Shown piece by piece: positions 61,056 to 64,000 of a stretch of DNA of 64,000 nucleotides. Position numbers and translations under genes: made by a program. Below the pieces are notes generated by a model. That model was given only the letters and a program-made list of their open reading frames with translations. It made no database searches and was not told the DNA's origin. Origin of the DNA: Sambucus nigra (Eukaryota > Streptophyta > Magnoliopsida > Dipsacales > Adoxaceae); NCBI GenBank assembly GCA_949130495.1, contig OX422210.1, forward strand, positions 503,851,760 to 503,915,759. Reading direction: 5' to 3'. The number at the start of each line of letters is the position of its first letter. The stretch's first letter is position 1.

Positions 61056-63263
61056 TGAGAAATCGAAAGACTCCCCAGATAGTTTGTGCTTAGGCAAATA
61101 TTAACAAAATAAACAAAATTGACATTTTTTTATTTTTCAAATTTTAAAGATTGAAACTTTAAACAAATTTAACCCAAAAAAACTTTGCATCAATTTTAAA
61201 CCTTTTGTGGTGAAAAATAGATTTATAAGTCCTCTACACATCAGGGGATAAGTCACCATATATACACATCAGTCATAGTGCCTAACATACCTAATACTTT
61301 ATGTAAGAAATCTCCCCGAAGACCTCTCGGTCATGGGTACCTAGATGTGTGAACCAAGATTAAAAATATGACCAAGGAAAAGCCCGTCTCCTCACTTTAC
61401 TTCTAGTGCAGTCCGCATCACACATACCCCCTCATAGAATCCCTCCTAGTAAGATACATCTCAATCACTCACACATGTTATGAATTACACATAAAACACG
61501 CAAGTAATTTTCACACTAACTAACGTGCTAAAGCGCGCACACACGCACATAACCCTCATAAATGGGTTATCTAAATCACACACATACAAACCCCAGGCTA
61601 TTATGTCATACTAGCATCGCTAACATTGAAATGTATACCACATACATAACATTATATTTATCCCATAATAAATCCTAACCTCTAGGGTTCCCAAATCTAA
61701 AAGTAGTCTCACTTGACCATATAGCCAAATTACTCACATCTACTACGTTAGCCCCTTAAATTCCCCTAGTTCAAATATCCCAAGACACCATGTATAGGAA
61801 TAAATCCACCCTAATATAGTAATATATCAACTAGTAGTCTCCAACAAATCAATTAATAATATTTTATCTCAATTCTCTGAATATATGAAAACTATTATAG
61901 AAAATTCACCTATCCAAAATTTCGGTCTTGCCCACCTTTTAGTAGAAAATTCATAACAAATTAAAGGAAATTAAGAAAAAAAAATAAGAAACTATCACCC
62001 ACGCCTTCATAATTTGATTATGCACAACCTTGATCAACTTCCAAATTCACCGATCGATTAACTACGCAATCATCTTCTACAAAATTATGCCTTCTCCACC
62101 AAAATCCACATTAATGAACTCTAAAGTTTCATTTAAGCCCCTAACGAACATTCAAACCATAAAATCACATCAAATTACCAAATTGGAACCTATTTCTAAC
62201 ATCAAAACCCAATATTACACCAACTTTCAACAAAACCCAATTCATAGTTCAATAATCATAAGAGTTTCATGTCATAATTTACAATAGAAAACAACACCCA
62301 ATTTTATCTTTTTATACTAAAACATGCATCTAGGTATATGCAGGTAAAATAAAGAAACCATCCACCACATGTCAATGTATGAGGAAAACCACAAGACTTA
62401 GCGCTCTTCAAACTTTGAGCGCTCCTCCATAATGAACTGCAGGAGTTCGAGTGTGCAAGCTACCATAATGCACGAGTCCACGCACATCTCGGTATCGACT
62501 GATAAAGCTCAACCACCATTTACATAGCAAACAACACGCATGGATTCCACTGAACAAAATAGGTTAGCTCAAGATGTAGAGAAAAAAAACTTTGGTGCCC
62601 AAACTAAAGATCTCAAACCATATGAATATGAAGAACTTGGATCTATAAACTCAAATGGTGAAATTAGGGTTTTGAAACTTTAGTAAATAGGTAGGAAAAC
62701 ATTTTTTGCCAAAAGTTCTCGAAAAAACTGAGTCCAACACGCCTTCAATAGTAAAAACACAAATTTTGAGACGGTGACCTCGTCGAACAAAAACACAAGG
62801 TTTTTTTACTTTGGACTTTTTTTACAGAGGATTCTCCTTTGATGGCGTTCAAAGCTCATTCCAATGAGATTCTAATTTCGTTCCAAAAAGATTAGAAGTT
62901 GTTCAAATGAAAACTCAATTTCGTTTCAATGAGAATAAAATGAGAAAAATATTTTTCTATAAAAAACACTTAAAAACAGTTCTAAATGATTTTGTTCAGA
63001 AAACAAACACCTCTACAAATATCCAAGGACCTATATTCAATATGAATTCATACTTATGAGATCCTCGATAAACGTGAAGACAAACTTAGCACGATAAACT
63101 CGACACGATGTATCAAACTTTGAGACTTGGCCATTGTGCCTTCATCAAACACATAATGGGCATATGGGATCAACAACACAAATCCTTACATATAACTCAA
63201 ATTTTTCGTCCGAAATTATGCCAATTACTTACAAATTGACTCGATTGGAAATTTTTCCTTATA
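61056..63263 (-). repeat. Element F 5' LTR (with a 1.07-kb insert)
   Basis: Plus strand TGAGAAATCG to CTTATA. Collinear with the lower LTR except for about 61225-62296, which has no counterpart there. Inside lies the empty S3 site near 63065-63081. Confidence 0.88.
61225..62296. mobile_element. Unclassified 1.07-kb insert in element F LTR
   Basis: Sequence between GAAAAATAGATTT and CCCAATTTT of the LTR that the other copy lacks. AT-rich with GAC/CCC blocks resembling Tekay-like LTR debris. I could not find clean ends, a duplication or coding motifs; the frame 62030-62287 has none. Confidence 0.5.
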
Positions 63264-64000
63264 GTCTTCCATCTTTTTGGCTGCAAATGGACAATGTTTC
63301 TTAAACTAACTAAGTTGGAGTTTGACGCTGGTGGTCGCATTGGTTTCCTGTTGCTTCCAGAATTACTTGAATCTTTACCATGTTGGAAACTTTTATTCTC
63401 AAATCTATGAGTTATTCTCTAAAAAGAAGCATAGGTACATATGCATGGATATGTGTAAGGGGCATACATAAAATCTTAAAAATTAAGGATAATATACCTC
63501 TGTATTGGAAATCAATTTAGCATAAATTTCACGAGTTTGAAGTATGGTATATGTATGTATTTATGTATATATACATACATACGTGCAAATTTATGGAATT
63601 CCCATTGTGGATTGTATAATCTTAGCATGTTATTATTCAACTTAAACTACCATAAGGTATTAAGTCACTAGGCGATAAAAAATTTAATATAATTGCTACA
63701 TTTGGGGACTTTTAAAGGATTTAACGGAAATGTTGCATTGGCTTTGTAAAATTTACAAGCAATATATACTAGTTATTACATAGTAATTTACATATATAAT
63801 TGGATGTTCATTCCTTATGTGTAGTGGGGATTGAAACAAAGAACATGTTTCATGAAGAACCATGCAATGATTATTGTTTGGATGACTTGTGGGTAAGTCT
63901 CCATCATAAAAGTGCCCTTCCATACTTTTATTCAAGAGAAATCGAGTTTAATGTTTAATGAAATATTGTTTCAAAGAATGTTGCATCGTGTCTAATTTTT
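63264..64000. other. No gene recognised
   Basis: Right flank of element F. A TATG/CATA-rich near-palindrome lies at 63548-63584. Nothing else seen. Confidence 0.5.

Larger units (their letters stand above)
52938..63263 (-). mobile_element. Element F: SIRE-like copia element with gag only (TR-GAG type)
   Basis: Lower LTR 52938-57262 (interrupted by S3) and upper LTR 61056-63263 share sequence over their lengths. GTCTT precedes (52933-52937) and follows (63264-63268) the element, a perfect duplication. In minus orientation a tRNA-iMet primer site (61041-61053) follows the upper LTR, then gag with a copia-type domain and zinc knuckle. A GGGGGAGAAAT motif typical of SIRE 3' regions lies near 57605-57618, and purine-rich AAAGGTAGAGATT (57263-57275) precedes the 3' LTR. 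The interior is only 3.8 kb and I find no protease, integrase or RT. The SIRE label is inference from gag and motifs. Confidence 0.88.

Overview
The window is plant nuclear DNA, most likely from a flowering plant. It is AT-rich and consists almost wholly of LTR retrotransposons, many nested inside one another. I recognise no host protein gene, rRNA or tRNA gene. The recognisable coding matter belongs to Ty3/gypsy elements (Tat/Ogre-like, Athila-like and Tekay/chromovirus-like) and one Ty1/copia SIRE-like element. All copies are damaged by stops, frameshifts or internal loss, so this is old heterochromatic or pericentromeric-type sequence. The species cannot be told from the sequence.

Layout. 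1-3464: a very decayed Tat-type element on the minus strand (G). 6290-6974 and 32149-about 33270: the halves of an old Ogre-like LTR (H1). 6975-32143: element A, a plus-strand Tat-type retrotransposon with target duplication ACCAC on both sides. A was broken twice. Element B (9788-20336, minus strand, 2.8-kb LTRs, no pol) entered the start of its reverse transcriptase region. Solo LTR S1 (26743-30815, carrying an array of 60-bp repeats) entered an antisense gene near A's 3' end. 35017-45814: element C, a plus-strand chromodomain-bearing gypsy element with target duplication AGATT; its 5' LTR holds a palindromic MITE and long microsatellites. 46300-51480: a second Ogre-like LTR region in the opposite orientation (H2), interrupted by solo LTR S2 (47341-49688, duplication TGGGT). 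52938-63263: element F, a minus-strand copia element with gag but no visible pol, target duplication GTCTT; its lower LTR is interrupted by solo LTR S3 (54083-57073, duplication TAAAC).

How the parts relate. Target-site duplications, primer-binding sites and polypurine tracts give a consistent nesting order. A, C and F sit in older sequence, B and S1 sit inside A, S2 sits inside H2, and S3 sits inside F. Removing B and S1 leaves A at about 10.5 kb, the expected size of a Tat element. Its order is gag, protease, RT, RNase H, second RNase H and integrase, then an antisense gene on the other strand.

The most unusual signals are these. (1) Sub-repeats inside solo LTRs S1 and S2 keep a nested two-stem architecture while their loops, and in S2 the outer stem sequence itself, change. 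(2) An antisense gene lies at the 3' end of A. (3) Non-autonomous element B has a zinc-knuckle-only ORF, extreme strand asymmetry in its LTRs and four polypurine-tract-like motifs.
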